From: Bacteroidota bacterium
GTDB taxonomy: Bacteria > Bacteroidota > Bacteroidia > Chitinophagales > Chitinophagaceae
Direction: 5' to 3'
NCBI GenBank assembly: GCA_023415275.1
Contig: JAEZLJ010000094.1
Coordinates: 1 to 23,522, forward strand
DNA length: 23,522 bases
Shown one piece after another: positions 16,373 through 23,522 of this stretch; the stretch's first letter is position 1; each line of letters opens with the position of its first letter. Below the pieces are notes generated by a model that had not been told where the DNA came from, searched no databases, and worked only from the letters and a program-made list of their open reading frames with translations. The position numbers and the translations under genes are program-made.

Positions 16373-16597
16373 TTAAGATTGGGAAGAATTAGATGGAGTG
16401 CTGGCTGTTGTGTTGGCCGTGCGTTCCTTTTCAGACATACCTTCTTCTATTTCACGACGTACATTGTTCTTTGCATCGTTGAATTCACGCATGCCACGTC
16501 CCAATCCACGCATCAGCTCAGGAATTTTCTTACCGCCAAACAATAACAACACGATCAATAGGATGATCAGGATTTCATTAAAACCTAGAGGGCCCAT
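16373..16597 (-). CDS. tatA: Sec-independent (twin-arginine) translocase subunit TatA/TatE
   Basis: TatA forms the protein-conducting part of the Tat pathway, which exports folded proteins across the inner membrane. The 74-residue protein has one N-terminal transmembrane helix (about 6-20, FNEILIILLIVLLLF). The hallmark hinge FGGKKIPEL (20-28) and amphipathic helix MRGLGRGMREFNDAKNNVRRE follow, then a short acidic and Ser/Thr-rich tail. No tatC is in the window. The best promoter of the window lies directly upstream (16631-16660), and gatA follows after 35 bases. Confidence 0.95.
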   Translation of the reverse strand: MGPLGFNEILIILLIVLLLFGGKKIPELMRGLGRGMREFNDAKNNVRREIEEGMSEKERTANTTASTPSNSSQS

Positions 16598-16630
16598 AAA
16601 ATGGATTTATTAAATGAAGAATTAAGAATA

Positions 16631-16660
16631 CAAAGGTATTAGAAATAAAGCTGACAGCAA
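16631..16660 (-). promoter_or_regulatory. tatA-gatA operon promoter, complete TTG-N19-TAnnTTTG
   Basis: On the minus strand a TTG (16660-16658) is followed by 19 bases and then TACCTTTG (16638-16631), an exact match to both Bacteroidota promoter elements at the consensus spacing. The -7 element ends 33 bases before the tatA ATG. Confidence 0.8.
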
Positions 16661-16683
16661 GGTAGCTAAACATTTAATGCAAT

Positions 16684-16715
16684 AAAAAAGCGGAAGGTTT
16701 GACTTCCGCTTTTTT
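16684..16715. terminator. Terminator of rplS (symmetrical)
   Basis: A perfect 13-bp stem AAAAAAGCGGAAG / CTTCCGCTTTTTT (16684-16696 with 16703-16715) has a GTTTGA loop. It starts 16 bases after the rplS stop on the minus strand and provides a T run in both directions. Confidence 0.92.
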
Positions 16716-16730
16716 AAAAATATTAACGAT

Positions 16731-17096
16731 TTATGCTGTCTCAATCGCTCTTTTCTTTTCCTGGATCCTTGCGCTCTTACCACTTCTTCCACGCTGGTAG
16801 AACAATTTGGCACGACGAACGCGACCTGATTTATTCAGAACTATTGAGTCAATGTTTGGAGAGAAGAAAGGAAATAACCTTTCAACACCCACGCCGTCGG
16901 AGATCTTACGTACAGTAAAAGTAGCGGTGGCACCTTCACCCTGAAGCTTGATCACATCACCACGGAAGGACTGGATCCTTTCTTTATTACCTTCAATGAT
17001 CTTATAATTTACGGTAACATTATCACCGGCTTTAAACTTAGGAAATTCCTTTTTGCCTGTTAATTGTTCGTGTACGTAGGCAATTGCAGCGTTCAT
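16731..17096 (-). CDS. rplS: 50S ribosomal protein L19
   Basis: L19 sits at the subunit interface of the ribosome. The 121-residue protein carries the family core: KFKAGDNVTVNYKIIEGNKERIQSF with RGDVIKLQGEG, then TFTVRKISDGVGVERLFPFFSPNI and VRRAKLFYQRGRSGKSARI. The length is normal, with a short Lys-rich C-terminal extension. It forms a single-gene unit with its own promoter (17132-17139) and terminator (16684-16715). Its usual E. coli partners rpsP, rimM and trmD are absent here. The short leader folds into a hairpin. Confidence 0.97.
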   Translation of the reverse strand: MNAAIAYVHEQLTGKKEFPKFKAGDNVTVNYKIIEGNKERIQSFRGDVIKLQGEGATATFTVRKISDGVGVERLFPFFSPNIDSIVLNKSGRVRRAKLFYQRGRSGKSARIQEKKRAIETA

Positions 17097-17112
17097 AACT
17101 CAAAATTTTAAA

Positions 17113-17129
17113 TCCCGAAAAATTCGGGA
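17113..17129 (-). promoter_or_regulatory. Hairpin in the rplS leader
   Basis: The stem TCCCGAA / TTCGGGA (17113-17119 with 17123-17129) closes a 3-base AAA loop. It lies between the rplS -7 element and the ATG, so it would be at the very 5' end of the mRNA. A role in stability or autoregulation is possible but not shown. Confidence 0.45.
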
Positions 17130-17131
17130 GG

Positions 17132-17139
17132 CAAAGGTA
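17132..17139 (-). promoter_or_regulatory. rplS promoter -7 element
   Basis: The minus strand reads TACCTTTG, an exact TAnnTTTG match 35 bases before the rplS ATG. No TTG is at the ideal spacing. Confidence 0.55.
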
Positions 17140-17174
17140 AGGGAGAAATGTCAAAACAGGAAAGTAAAAAATAA

Positions 17175-17212
17175 AAAACTGGGCTCAATTGCTTATTGGC
17201 AGGCCCAGTTTT
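17175..17212 (-). terminator. Terminator of rny
   Basis: A 10-bp outer stem AAAACTGGGC / GCCCAGTTTT (17175-17184 with 17203-17212) with a partly paired 18-base loop is followed on the minus strand by T-rich sequence. It lies 24 bases after the rny stop. Confidence 0.85.
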
Positions 17213-17236
17213 AACTTTTATCTCTTTAATGAATAA

Positions 17237-18802
17237 CTACCTGGCTACGTTTACCGCTCTTTTTTCCCTGATCACTGTTACCTTGATCTGACCTGGATAA
17301 GTCATTTCTGTTTGTATCTTCTGTGCGATCTCGAAAGACAGCTTCTCACTATCCTGGTCAGACACCTTATCAGCTTCCACAATCACCCTCAGTTCACGGC
17401 CTGCCTGGATAGCATAGGCTTTTTCTACGCCGTTATAAGCCTGGGCCAGGTTTTCCAGTTCTTTGATCCTTTGCAGGTATTGCTGCATGATCTCCCTACG
17501 GGCACCCGGGCGGGCGCCACTGATAGAGTCGCAAGCCTGGACGATGGGGGAAATCACATATTGCATCTCCATTTCATCGTGGTGAGCGCCTATGGCATTG
17601 ACAATGGCCGGATTCTCACCATACTTTTCAGCCAGCTTGGCTCCCAGCAGGGCATGGCTCAACTCTGTTTCTTCATCAGGTACCTTGCCTATATCGTGCA
17701 ATAATCCCGCTCTTTTAGCCAGTTTAGGGTTCAGTCCTAATTCAGAGGCCATTACTGCACAAAGGTTGGCCACCTCGCGGCTGTGCATCAGCAGGTTTTG
17801 ACCGTAGGAGGAGCGGAAACGCATTTTACCTACGATGCGGATCAGTTCTTTATGCAATCCATGTATACCTAATTCAATCACTGTTCTTTCCCCGATCTCC
17901 ATTACCTGCTCTTCCAGTTGGCGACGGGTCTTTTCTACTACTTCTTCAATACGGGCAGGGTGAATACGGCCATCAGATACCAGTCTTTGCAAGCTTAGCC
18001 GCGCAATCTCCCGGCGTAATGGGTCGAAGCAGGAGAGGACTATGGCCTCAGGGGTATCATCTACTATCAGGTCTACACCGGTAGCAGCTTCAATGGCCCT
18101 GATATTCCTTCCTTCCCGTCCAATGATCTGGCCCTTTATTTCATCACTCTCCAGGTTGAAAACTGTAATGGCATTTTCAATAGCCTGCTCAGAAGCTGTT
18201 CTCTGGATGCTTTGTATAATGATCTTACGGGCTTCTTTATTAGCCTTTTGCTTGGCCTCATCAATGATCTCCTGTTGCAGACCCAGTGCCTGGGAATGCG
18301 CTTCCTGCTTCAGGCTTTCCACCAGCTGCGATTTGGCTTCTTCAGCGGTAAGGCCGGAGATCTTTTCAAGCCTGCGGGTGTGTTCTTCCTGGTGTTTCTC
18401 CAGTTCGGCCTGGCGGGTATTGACCACTTCTATCTGGCGGTTCAGGTTTTGTTTGATGGCATCATTCTCTTTGATCTGGCGCTCCAGGTGTTCCGTTTTT
18501 TGATTCAGGGTAAGCTCTTTTTGCTTGATCCTGTTCTCACCCTCCACCACTTTGCGATTGCGTTCCATCACTTCCTTTTCATGCTCGGACTTCAGGTGAA
18601 CGAACCTTTCCTTGGCTTCCAGTTCTCTCTCTTTCTTATACGTGTCAGCTTTTAACTGGGCTTCCTTTAGCAGTGACTGTGCTTGTAATTCAGCTTCATC
18701 TATCTTCTTGCGTGTGTCCTGGGCAAATATGAATTTACCCGCTATAATACCAGCCACTAGGGCTACTACAGCTATGATGATTGTAATTATATTGAGGTCC
18801 AT
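17237..18802 (-). CDS. rny: Ribonuclease Y
   Basis: RNase Y is a membrane-anchored endoribonuclease that starts mRNA decay. The 521-residue protein has the complete layout: an N-terminal membrane helix (about 4-25), a long charged coiled coil (about 30-200), a KH RNA-binding domain with GREGRNIR at 228-235, and an HD phosphohydrolase domain with LLHDIGK (HD at 369-370) and HSREVANLCAVMA before it. The C-terminal block (YPGQIKVTVIREKRAVNVAR) matches the family. The start is ATG 18802. It has its own terminator. Its neighbour upstream in the zapA/pheT cluster is interrupted by a plus-strand thioredoxin gene. Confidence 0.97.
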   Translation of the reverse strand: MDLNIITIIIAVVALVAGIIAGKFIFAQDTRKKIDEAELQAQSLLKEAQLKADTYKKERELEAKERFVHLKSEHEKEVMERNRKVVEGENRIKQKELTLNQKTEHLERQIKENDAIKQNLNRQIEVVNTRQAELEKHQEEHTRRLEKISGLTAEEAKSQLVESLKQEAHSQALGLQQEIIDEAKQKANKEARKIIIQSIQRTASEQAIENAITVFNLESDEIKGQIIGREGRNIRAIEAATGVDLIVDDTPEAIVLSCFDPLRREIARLSLQRLVSDGRIHPARIEEVVEKTRRQLEEQVMEIGERTVIELGIHGLHKELIRIVGKMRFRSSYGQNLLMHSREVANLCAVMASELGLNPKLAKRAGLLHDIGKVPDEETELSHALLGAKLAEKYGENPAIVNAIGAHHDEMEMQYVISPIVQACDSISGARPGARREIMQQYLQRIKELENLAQAYNGVEKAYAIQAGRELRVIVEADKVSDQDSEKLSFEIAQKIQTEMTYPGQIKVTVIREKRAVNVAR

Positions 18803-18983
18803 TTCTCAGGGTTTTAATAATTTGGTGGTTGATATATGTATAATAAGTTGTCATACCGCTTTTTAGTGGCAGATGGCGAAGATACAAAACCGGCACTATT
18901 TAAAGTACTAACAAACCTTTATGGATAAACGGTGATCGATTGTCTGATCATTTTTTTAAACTTGCATTTATAAATAATTTAAA

Positions 18984-20108
18984 ATGAAGAAACTCTTCTT
19001 ATTGTTTTTAATACCTGCCACGGCTTTTGCACAAGCTCCCGCCAAGGAGTTTAAGGTTAAAGGAAAATTAGAATCCTTTAAGCCGGTTGATAAGGTGTTT
19101 TTTGGGTACCGTGATGGAGATAATTATACAAGAGATAGCGCAGTTATAAAAGATGGTGAGTTTTCATTTAAGGGTACAGTTAGTGAGCCTACTGTGGCAA
19201 TGCTGACTGTAAAATATGAAAAGCAACCTGGTGAAGAAAGGGCAAAACAGCAGGGGATGAGCTTATTCCTGGAGCCTGGTAAAATTGAGATCAAAGCCAA
19301 AGATTCCATCAAGAACAATAAGGTTTCTGGATCAAGTGGTCAGGCCGACCTGGAAAAGCTCCAATTGGCCCAGGAAGAGTTCAGGCCTGCCCTGGACAAG
19401 TTGTACGAAGCATACGGAGTAGCTAAAAAGGCTAATGATAAAGCAGAAATGTCCAGGCTGGAAGAAAAGATGAATGAAGTGGACGACCAGATGAAGGAAA
19501 AGGTATTTGGTACTTTTTTACATCAGCATCCAACCTCGCCTTTGGCATTATATGCCTTACAGCAATATGCTGGTTGGGATATAGATGCTGCTAAAGTAGA
19601 GCCATTATTCAATGCCCTGCCTGCCAACCAGAAAGAAAGAACAGCTGCCAAATCATTAAAAGACCTGATAGACATTGCCAAGAAAACAGCCGTAGGTGCA
19701 TATGCTATGGATTTCACTCAAAATGACACCCTTGGTCAACCGGTATCGCTTTCTTCATTTAAAGGAAAGTACGTGTTGGTTGATTTCTGGGCCAGCTGGT
19801 GTGGACCATGCCGTGCAGAAAATCCTAACGTAGTAAGAACTTTTAATAAGTTTAAAGACAAAAACTTTACTGTGCTGGGTGTTTCTCTCGATCGCCCTAA
19901 TGCAAAAGATAAGTGGATGAAAGCCATACACGATGATGGCCTTGCTTGGAATCATGTAAGTGACCTGAAGTTCTGGGACAATGAAGTAGCTAAACAATAT
20001 GGCATCAGGGCCATTCCTCAAAACCTGCTTATAGATCCGCAGGGCAAGATCATTGCTAAAAACCTGAATGGCGATAAGCTGGAGAAAAAGTTAAGCGAGG
20101 TGTTATAA
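18984..20108 (+). CDS. Exported TlpA-like thioredoxin with DUF4369-type N-terminal domain
   Basis: This is a probable periplasmic thiol-disulfide oxidoreductase. The 374-residue protein starts with a signal peptide (MKKLFLLFLIPATAFA, likely cleaved before QAPA). A beta-rich DUF4369-type domain follows (about 22-115), then a charged helical linker (about 120-230) and an AhpC/TSA-thioredoxin domain (about 240-374). That domain has the active site WCGPC at 272-276 and a cis-Pro loop GIRAIPQNLLID. This architecture is common and multi-copy in Bacteroidota, where the exact substrate is usually unknown; reduction of periplasmic disulfides or cytochrome maturation is possible. It is a single plus-strand gene between rny and zapA with a terminator behind it. 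A near-consensus TAAACTTG lies at 18957-18964, with no proper upstream element. Confidence 0.92.
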   Translation: MKKLFLLFLIPATAFAQAPAKEFKVKGKLESFKPVDKVFFGYRDGDNYTRDSAVIKDGEFSFKGTVSEPTVAMLTVKYEKQPGEERAKQQGMSLFLEPGKIEIKAKDSIKNNKVSGSSGQADLEKLQLAQEEFRPALDKLYEAYGVAKKANDKAEMSRLEEKMNEVDDQMKEKVFGTFLHQHPTSPLALYALQQYAGWDIDAAKVEPLFNALPANQKERTAAKSLKDLIDIAKKTAVGAYAMDFTQNDTLGQPVSLSSFKGKYVLVDFWASWCGPCRAENPNVVRTFNKFKDKNFTVLGVSLDRPNAKDKWMKAIHDDGLAWNHVSDLKFWDNEVAKQYGIRAIPQNLLIDPQGKIIAKNLNGDKLEKKLSEVL

Positions 20109-20127
20109 TATCCCTTCCAATAAATAA

Positions 20128-20161
20128 AATAAGAAAGCCGCCCAAGGGCGGCTTTCTTATT
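20128..20161. terminator. Bidirectional terminator between the tlpA-like gene and zapA
   Basis: A near-perfect long stem, AATAAGAAAGCCGCCC with GGGCGGCTTTCTTATT, is centred on CAAG and overlaps the first two bases of the zapA stop codon. It ends two converging genes. Confidence 0.9.
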
Positions 20162-20459
20162 ATTCGTTAAGCTCTATGTAGCTATCTATCATTTTCTCCA
20201 GCGTTTGTAACCTGCTACTCACATTATCCATGTTTACCACATTGGAAATAGAGGCATTTTGTTCCGTGGCAAACCATACCAGTACCATGGCGATATAATC
20301 CTGCATATCCTTTCCGGCAAAATGTGTTTTGAACTCCAGCATTTTGTCATTGATCGTCTTTATGGTCTTGCGCACCACTTCCTCATCTTTTGGCTGCACC
20401 CGCACCCTGTAGGTGCGGTCGCCGATAAGCAAATTCAAAGGGATCAATTCTTCGCTCAT
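20160..20459 (-). CDS. zapA: Cell division protein ZapA
   Basis: ZapA bundles FtsZ filaments at the division ring. The 99-residue protein has the family pattern: an N-terminal beta hairpin LNLLIGDRTYRVRVQPKDEEVVRK with the Y-R-V core, then a helix containing IKTINDKMLEF, the segment GKDMQDYIAMVLVWFATEQ and a C-terminal coiled coil. The length is normal. It lies 62 bases after the coiled-coil ORF and in the same direction as pheT, so the three probably form one transcript ended by the shared terminator. The stop overlaps the terminator stem. Confidence 0.9.
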   Translation of the reverse strand: MSEELIPLNLLIGDRTYRVRVQPKDEEVVRKTIKTINDKMLEFKTHFAGKDMQDYIAMVLVWFATEQNASISNVVNMDNVSSRLQTLEKMIDSYIELNE

Positions 20460-20521
20460 GATTCAATGTTTGGCACTTATCCATTTCCTTTGTTTGTTGA
20501 AAATGGATAAGATCTGTTGAT

Positions 20522-20806
20522 TTATTGACTCAGGAAGGAGATGCATTTATCCACTTCCCTGATATACTGGTTTATTTTCTTTTCAAAATCCTTCTTATCC
20601 TTTTCAGACAATTCACCTGAAGCCACTTTAAGAATAGTGATCTGTTGCTGCATTTCGTCCATCTTCTGTGCGGCTAAAGATTCCTTTTCTTTAGACATGG
20701 ATAGCTCACCCTTCAACCGTTCATTCTCTTTTTGCAAACGGCTGTATTGTTTCAGCAACTGCTGCAACTTTTCATTAAGGAGGGTGAATTGCTGATCAAC
20801 GGTCAT
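20522..20806 (-). CDS. Small coiled-coil protein next to zapA, ZapB-like candidate
   Basis: I do not recognise a named family. The 94-residue protein is almost entirely heptad-like coiled coil: LNEKLQQLLKQYSRLQKENERLKGEL (about 9-34) and a second stretch through MDEMQQQITILKV (about 49-61). A short acidic C-terminal segment follows (SEKDKKDFEKKINQYIREVDKCISFLSQ) with a single Cys88. It has no signal peptide and no membrane helix. It starts 10 bases after the pheT stop and precedes zapA by 62 bases on the same strand. Size, coiled coil and linkage to zapA suggest a ZapB-type or other division partner; this is inference only. Confidence 0.8.
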   Translation of the reverse strand: MTVDQQFTLLNEKLQQLLKQYSRLQKENERLKGELSMSKEKESLAAQKMDEMQQQITILKVASGELSEKDKKDFEKKINQYIREVDKCISFLSQ

Positions 20807-20816
20807 GGATGGAAAT

Positions 20817-23237
20817 TTATTTTCTTACCTCTGCGTTTAGCTCTTTCTCTAAGGTAGTCATGATCTTGCTCATCCAGCTATCAATTTCTTTATCCGTCAA
20901 TGTTTTTTCTTCGTCCATGAAGGTCAGGTTGATAGCCATTGACTTTTTGTCTTTACCTAATTTTTCACTCTCAAATACATCAAATAAACGAACCTGTTGC
21001 AATTTGTTCAGTCGTAGCCTGGATAGTTGTTCGCTTATCTCTTTGTACTTCATGGCTTTTGGTACCACAATGGCAAGGTCTCTTTCTACCGAAGGATAAC
21101 GGCTGATCTCTTTGAACTGAACTTTTTTATTGCCTTGTGCAATGATGGCATCCCAATACAGGTCGGCAAAGTATACCGGCTGCTTCACATCAAATTTTGC
21201 GAGTAGTTCATTACGCACCTTTCCCAATTCGGCAATTTTTTGACCATTGAAAAAAGCAGCTATGCCCGTCTCCAGTTCTTTACTATCTACACTTTCAAAA
21301 GAATCAGTTTTAATACCCAATGTATTGAGAACAGAGCTGACTACACCTTTCAGGTAATAGATGTCTGTAGGCCTGGTGGCTTCCTTCCATTGTGTATCGC
21401 CCAGTTGCCCTGTCAGGTATAAGGACAGGTGTGCATCTTCCTTGTATTGCCCAACACCTGTGGTAGAATAGGTTTTACCAAATTCAAAAAAGCGCAGGTT
21501 ATTGTTCTTCCTGTTGGTATTAAATGAAATGACTTCCAATGCGGTTTGAAGCATGGAAGGTCTCATGATATCCAGTTCACTACTTAAATTATTTAACAAC
21601 CTTACTACCTGTTTTAATTCTTCTTCAGAAAAATAAGCGGCATTAGTAATAGAATTGGTTAGTATCTCTGAAAAGCCCAAACCTGTTAATACGTTAGATA
21701 TCTTTTCTTTTAATATCTCACCGCGGTAATTCTCTTCAATGGAAGGAGAGATGCTAATGGTAGTTGGTATGTCAATGTTGTCAAGGCCATCAATGCGCAA
21801 TACTTCCTCCACCAGGTCGGCGGGCAGGGAAACATCGGGCTTATGATAGGGCACCGCCACTGTCAAAGTATCCATACTGTCTCTTTCCACGGTAAATCCC
21901 AGGCTTTGAAGTATGTTTTTAACGGTATCGGGGTGATAATTCTTACCACTTAGTTTTTTAAGATAATGATACTTGATGGAGACCTGCGATTGGGGCTGTG
22001 GATCGGGATATACATCAATGACATTAGAAGCTATTTCACCACCGGCAATCTCCTTTACCAGCATCGCAGCCCTTTTAACTACATTAACTGTATTGGAAAT
22101 ATCTATCCCTTTTTCAAACCTGGTGGCAGCGTCAGTTCGCAAACCGTGCCTAAACGAGGTCTTACGGATAAATACAGGGTCAAAATAGGCACTTTCCAAA
22201 AAGATGTTAGTTGTTTCCTTGGTCACGCCGCTATGCAATCCTCCAAACACTCCGGCAATGCACATAGGCGTTCCTGCATCGCAGATCATAAGATCTTCAG
22301 CATGAAGCTTCCTTTCTTTTTCATCCAGAGTAGTAAAAGAACTTCCTTCACTCATGGTTTTCACCACCACCTTATGTCCTGCTATTTTATCATAGTCAAA
22401 GGCATGCAGGGGTTGGCCTGTTTCATGCTGAATGAAATTGGTAATATCTACTATGTTGTTAATTGGTCTTAGCCCAATTGCTTTTAATCTTTCCTGCAGC
22501 CATTTCGGTGATTCCTTCACCTGTACATTAGAAATGCACACACCGGAATATCTTTTACAAGCCTTATTGTTTTCAATGGACACCTCTATCTTCAAAGAGT
22601 CGTTATCAACCTTAAAATTGTTCTTTGGCAATAAGGGTTTGAGCTCCTTTTTATCATGGTGCGACAAGTAAGCGCAAACATCGCGGGCCACGCCCCAATG
22701 GCTCATGGCATCCATGCGGTTCGGCGTCAATCCAATTTCATAGATTATATCACTAAATGGCTGAAAATACTCTTCGGCGGTGGTGCCTACTTTGGCGTTA
22801 GGTGGTAATACCATGATACCGGCATGAGAGGTTCCCAGGCCTATTTCATCTTCCGCACAGATCATTCCATAGCTTTCCACCCCCCTGATCTTGGCTACTT
22901 TCATGGTTAGTGGATCACCGGCTGTAGGGTAAATAGTTGTGCCTACTGTAGCCACCACTACTTTTTGCCCTGCAGCTACATTGGGTGCCCCACAAACGAT
23001 CTGCAATGGCTCCGCAGCGCCGGTATTAACTTTTGTAAGCTTTAATTTATCTGCGTTTGGATGTGGTTCTGAAGAAAGCACTTCCCCGATCACCAAACCT
23101 TTCAACCCGCCTTTCACTTCTTCAAACTGCTCCATTTTTTCTACCTCCAGGCCTACTGAGGTCAGTATCCTGGATAGCCTTTCAGGGTCAATGGTCACTG
23201 GAAGATATTCACTAAGCCATTTATAAGAAATAGTCAT
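20817..23237 (-). CDS. pheT: Phenylalanine--tRNA ligase beta subunit
   Basis: PheT pairs with PheS to charge tRNA(Phe). The 806-residue protein is full length and shows the bacterial domain order. The tRNA-binding EMAP-type domain comes first (about 40-155, GLVIGEVLSSEPHPNADKLK, VCGAPNV). The B3/4 editing domain with GLTPNRMDAMSHWGVARD follows, then B5 (about 400-475, HPDTVKNILQSLGF, DVSLPADLVEEVLRIDG). The catalytic-like core is next (NSITNAAYF, LRFFEFGKTY), and a C-terminal FDX-ACB anticodon-binding domain ends the protein (SRYPSVERDLAIVVP). pheS is not adjacent. A -7 promoter element lies 20 bases upstream. The coiled-coil gene and zapA follow closely. Confidence 0.97.
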   Translation of the reverse strand: MTISYKWLSEYLPVTIDPERLSRILTSVGLEVEKMEQFEEVKGGLKGLVIGEVLSSEPHPNADKLKLTKVNTGAAEPLQIVCGAPNVAAGQKVVVATVGTTIYPTAGDPLTMKVAKIRGVESYGMICAEDEIGLGTSHAGIMVLPPNAKVGTTAEEYFQPFSDIIYEIGLTPNRMDAMSHWGVARDVCAYLSHHDKKELKPLLPKNNFKVDNDSLKIEVSIENNKACKRYSGVCISNVQVKESPKWLQERLKAIGLRPINNIVDITNFIQHETGQPLHAFDYDKIAGHKVVVKTMSEGSSFTTLDEKERKLHAEDLMICDAGTPMCIAGVFGGLHSGVTKETTNIFLESAYFDPVFIRKTSFRHGLRTDAATRFEKGIDISNTVNVVKRAAMLVKEIAGGEIASNVIDVYPDPQPQSQVSIKYHYLKKLSGKNYHPDTVKNILQSLGFTVERDSMDTLTVAVPYHKPDVSLPADLVEEVLRIDGLDNIDIPTTISISPSIEENYRGEILKEKISNVLTGLGFSEILTNSITNAAYFSEEELKQVVRLLNNLSSELDIMRPSMLQTALEVISFNTNRKNNNLRFFEFGKTYSTTGVGQYKEDAHLSLYLTGQLGDTQWKEATRPTDIYYLKGVVSSVLNTLGIKTDSFESVDSKELETGIAAFFNGQKIAELGKVRNELLAKFDVKQPVYFADLYWDAIIAQGNKKVQFKEISRYPSVERDLAIVVPKAMKYKEISEQLSRLRLNKLQQVRLFDVFESEKLGKDKKSMAINLTFMDEEKTLTDKEIDSWMSKIMTTLEKELNAEVRK

Positions 23238-23257
23238 TATAATAGTTTGTTGGTCGG

Positions 23258-23265
23258 CAAAGATA
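23258..23265 (-). promoter_or_regulatory. pheT promoter -7 element
   Basis: The minus strand reads TATCTTTG, an exact TAnnTTTG match 20 bases before the pheT ATG. Nineteen bases further upstream the minus strand reads ATG, one base from the TTG consensus. Confidence 0.6.
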
Positions 23266-23470
23266 AGACTGGCCTTTAATTGCTCATTGCTTTCAGTAGG
23301 GAGAAGTATAGATGCTTATTACAGGGATAAACATTGAATAAAACTATTTAACCTGCTATTCAGAAGCAAAATCATTGTTTCCCGAATGAGAATGTACCTC
23401 ATAGCTAATCGGTCCTATAGAAAAATGTACGTTTCCCCTAGCCATAAATTATACATCAGCCATATACCTA

Positions 23471-23522
23471 CCATAGATATTCCAGGGATATCCCAACCCT
23501 TATATCGTTGGAATATCTATGG
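23471..23522. repeat. Inverted repeat at the window edge
   Basis: A perfect 14-bp inverted repeat, CCATAGATATTCCA (23471-23484) and its complement (23509-23522), has a 24-base spacer that itself holds the palindrome GGGATATCCC (23485-23494). The arms may continue past the window. No T run is visible, so its nature is open. Confidence 0.8.

Larger units (their letters stand above)
23238..23522. other. Non-coding region upstream of pheT to the window edge
   Basis: No ORF is convincing on either strand. It contains the pheT promoter element (23258-23265) and a terminal inverted repeat (23471-23522). The stretch between them is AT-rich with no recognisable RNA gene. Confidence 0.6.

Noticed and set aside
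17312..18655. Several long plus-strand ORFs over rny
   Set aside because: They arise from the biased codon use of the long coiled coil on the other strand; rny has all domains intact.
18803..18983. Possible 6S RNA (ssrS) near zapA/rny
   Set aside because: I looked for a long rod-like structure with a central bubble because of the zapA neighbourhood, but saw no convincing pairing in this short gap. A covariance-model search would settle it.
1..23522. Defence island, prophage, CRISPR or toxin-antitoxin system
   Set aside because: Nearly all genes are conserved housekeeping genes. No integrase, transposase, regularly spaced repeats or nuclease-toxin signatures were seen.

Overview
The window is a stretch of core bacterial chromosome that I assign to phylum Bacteroidota, probably family Chitinophagaceae (inference, no search was run). 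The grounds are: exact TAnnTTTG promoter elements upstream of six transcription units, one with a TTG exactly 19 bases further up; start codons with AT-rich leaders and no clear Shine-Dalgarno sequence; a DUF4369-type N-terminus on a TlpA-like thioredoxin; a B12-dependent ribonucleotide reductase; and a pheT / coiled-coil / zapA / rny / rplS neighbourhood.

Layout. (1) 1-2835 (+): the 3' part of nrdJ, a class II ribonucleotide reductase whose N-terminus lies outside the window, ended by a strong terminator. (2) 2956-7949, mainly (-): a protein quality-control block of tig, two tandem clpP paralogues, clpX and a 58-residue unknown protein. A small two-helix membrane protein on the other strand separates tig from clpP. 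(3) 8054-8138 (-): tRNA-Leu(UAG), separated from tig by a nested inverted repeat. (4) 8351-13802 (+): a bifunctional (p)ppGpp synthetase/hydrolase, purA, an extremely acidic low-complexity protein and pabB. (5) 13856-16597 (-): a likely tatA-gatA-mltD-like operon (Tat translocase subunit, Glu-tRNA(Gln) amidotransferase A, lytic transglycosylase) with the best promoter in the window. (6) 16731-18802 (-): rplS and rny, each with its own terminator. (7) 18984-20108 (+): an exported TlpA-like thioredoxin. (8) 20160-23237 (-): pheT, a coiled-coil protein and zapA, closely spaced. (9) 23238-23522: non-coding, with the pheT promoter and a 14-bp inverted repeat that touches the window edge.

How it fits together. 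Most genes are housekeeping: dNTP supply (nrdJ), purine and folate precursors (purA, pabB), translation (tRNA-Leu, rplS, gatA, pheT), RNA decay (rny), stringent response (rel), folding and proteolysis (tig, clpP x2, clpX), cell wall and division (the lytic transglycosylase, zapA) and export (tatA). Nearly every convergent gene pair is separated by a clean hairpin terminator, so transcription units are easy to read.

I found no prophage, insertion sequence, CRISPR array, toxin-antitoxin pair or recognisable defence system, and I do not claim a new multi-gene system. The best leads are the ClpP paralogue pair with one ClpX, the acidic protein before pabB, the coiled-coil protein beside zapA, three small or unknown ORFs, and two inverted-repeat elements (beside tRNA-Leu and at the right edge).
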